A program made the translations under genes and the position numbers. Below, one piece after another: positions 5,954 to 6,082 of a stretch of DNA of 6,082 nt (positions are counted from its first letter, which is position 1; every line of letters starts with the position of its first letter). The stretch lies in NCBI GenBank assembly GCA_938042265.1, contig CALIRN010000173.1, positions 1 through 6,082 on the forward strand, read 5' to 3'. This DNA is from an uncultured Eubacteriaceae bacterium (GTDB taxonomy: Bacteria > Bacillota > Clostridia > Lachnospirales > CAG-274). Below the pieces are notes generated by a model, which had not been told where the DNA came from, searched no databases, and saw only the letters and a list, made by a program, of their open reading frames with translations.

Positions 5954-5982
5954 ATGATAGCATAAGCTGTTTTTTTTGTCAA
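5954..5982 (-). promoter_or_regulatory. Sigma-A promoter of tyrS
   Basis: On the minus strand TTGACA (5982-5977, perfect consensus), a 17-base spacer and TATCAT (5959-5954), with the extended TG at 5962-5961. The predicted start near 5947 gives a leader of about 237 bases that contains the whole T-box. Confidence -1.
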
Positions 5983-5995
5983 GCATAAAACGCCC

Positions 5996-6024
5996 TTGAT
6001 TTACCTTATGTAATGTTGTAAAAT
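5996..6024 (+). promoter_or_regulatory. Divergent promoter of the gene at 6058
   Basis: TTGATT (5996-6001), a 17-base spacer and TAAAAT (6019-6024) on the plus strand. Its -35 lies only 13 bases from the -35 of the tyrS promoter, so the two polymerase sites are back to back and may interfere. Confidence -1.
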
Positions 6025-6042
6025 AAGCAAAGTTAATTAAAG

Positions 6043-6050
6043 CAAGGAGG
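6043..6050 (+). promoter_or_regulatory. Ribosome binding site of the partial right-edge gene
   Basis: CAAGGAGG ends seven bases before the ATG at 6058, an ideal Shine-Dalgarno position that supports a real gene start at the window edge. Confidence -1.
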
Positions 6051-6057
6051 AAAATAT

Positions 6058-6082
6058 ATGCGTGAAATTTCTGAAAAAGATA
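6058..6082 (+). CDS. Start of a gene cut by the window edge, product uncertain
   Basis: Only eight codons are visible (MREISEKD), behind a strong RBS and a plausible promoter, so a gene start is likely. Clostridial fumarate hydratase alpha subunits often begin with MREI followed by a similar short run, so that is a guess. Eight residues cannot establish a function, and I assign none. Confidence -1.

Noticed and set aside
5631..5957. Plus-strand 108-codon open frame
   Set aside because: It is antisense to the tyrS start and the whole T-box leader, which explain this sequence far better.
1..6082. CRISPR array, insertion sequence, prophage or defence system
   Set aside because: No spaced repeats, transposase, integrase or phage-like genes were seen; the MoxR/DUF58 operon type is widespread and gives no specific defence signature here.

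Overview
The window looks like a chromosomal segment of a low-to-moderate GC Firmicute, most likely a gut-type clostridium. This rests on strong AGGAGG-type ribosome binding sites, sigma-A-like promoters, a T-box riboswitch in front of an aminoacyl-tRNA synthetase gene, and a lipoprotein-anchored metal ABC-transporter binding protein. The genus cannot be fixed from the sequence. No mobile element, CRISPR array, rRNA or tRNA gene was seen.

Layout, left to right. (1) Positions 1-756, minus strand: 5' part (252 codons, running off the left edge) of a zinc-type metal-binding lipoprotein of an ABC transporter. It has a long, structured leader. (2) Positions 757-1120: divergent regulatory region with a good promoter for the minus-strand gene, several inverted repeats including a perfect 8-3-8 palindrome, and an extended -10 promoter for the plus-strand operon. 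(3) Positions 1121-4352, plus strand: tight three-gene operon coding for a MoxR-family AAA+ ATPase, a DUF58 protein with a degenerate von Willebrand A-like region, and a nine-segment membrane protein whose cytoplasmic tail resembles the DUF4129 tail of the transglutaminase-like proteins usually found third in such operons. The transglutaminase core itself is absent. (4) Positions 4353-4486: convergent intergenic region with a hairpin terminator for tyrS that may also serve the operon. (5) Positions 4487-5710, minus strand: complete tyrosyl-tRNA synthetase gene. (6) Positions 5711-5982: its T-box leader, with antiterminator, terminator, Stem I elements, tyrosine (UAC) specifier candidates and an almost ideal promoter. 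(7) Positions 5983-6082: a divergent promoter, a strong RBS and the first eight codons of another plus-strand gene.

Working together: the three-gene operon probably makes one membrane-linked ATPase/adaptor complex, in which MoxR remodels a client presented by the DUF58 and polytopic membrane partners. The client is unknown. tyrS is controlled by uncharged tRNA-Tyr through transcription antitermination. The metal-uptake gene is likely controlled by a metal-responsive repressor, with the palindrome as a candidate operator. I found no wholly new system. The most unusual points are the transglutaminase-less version of the MoxR/DUF58 operon and the unexplained repeats in the metal-uptake leader.
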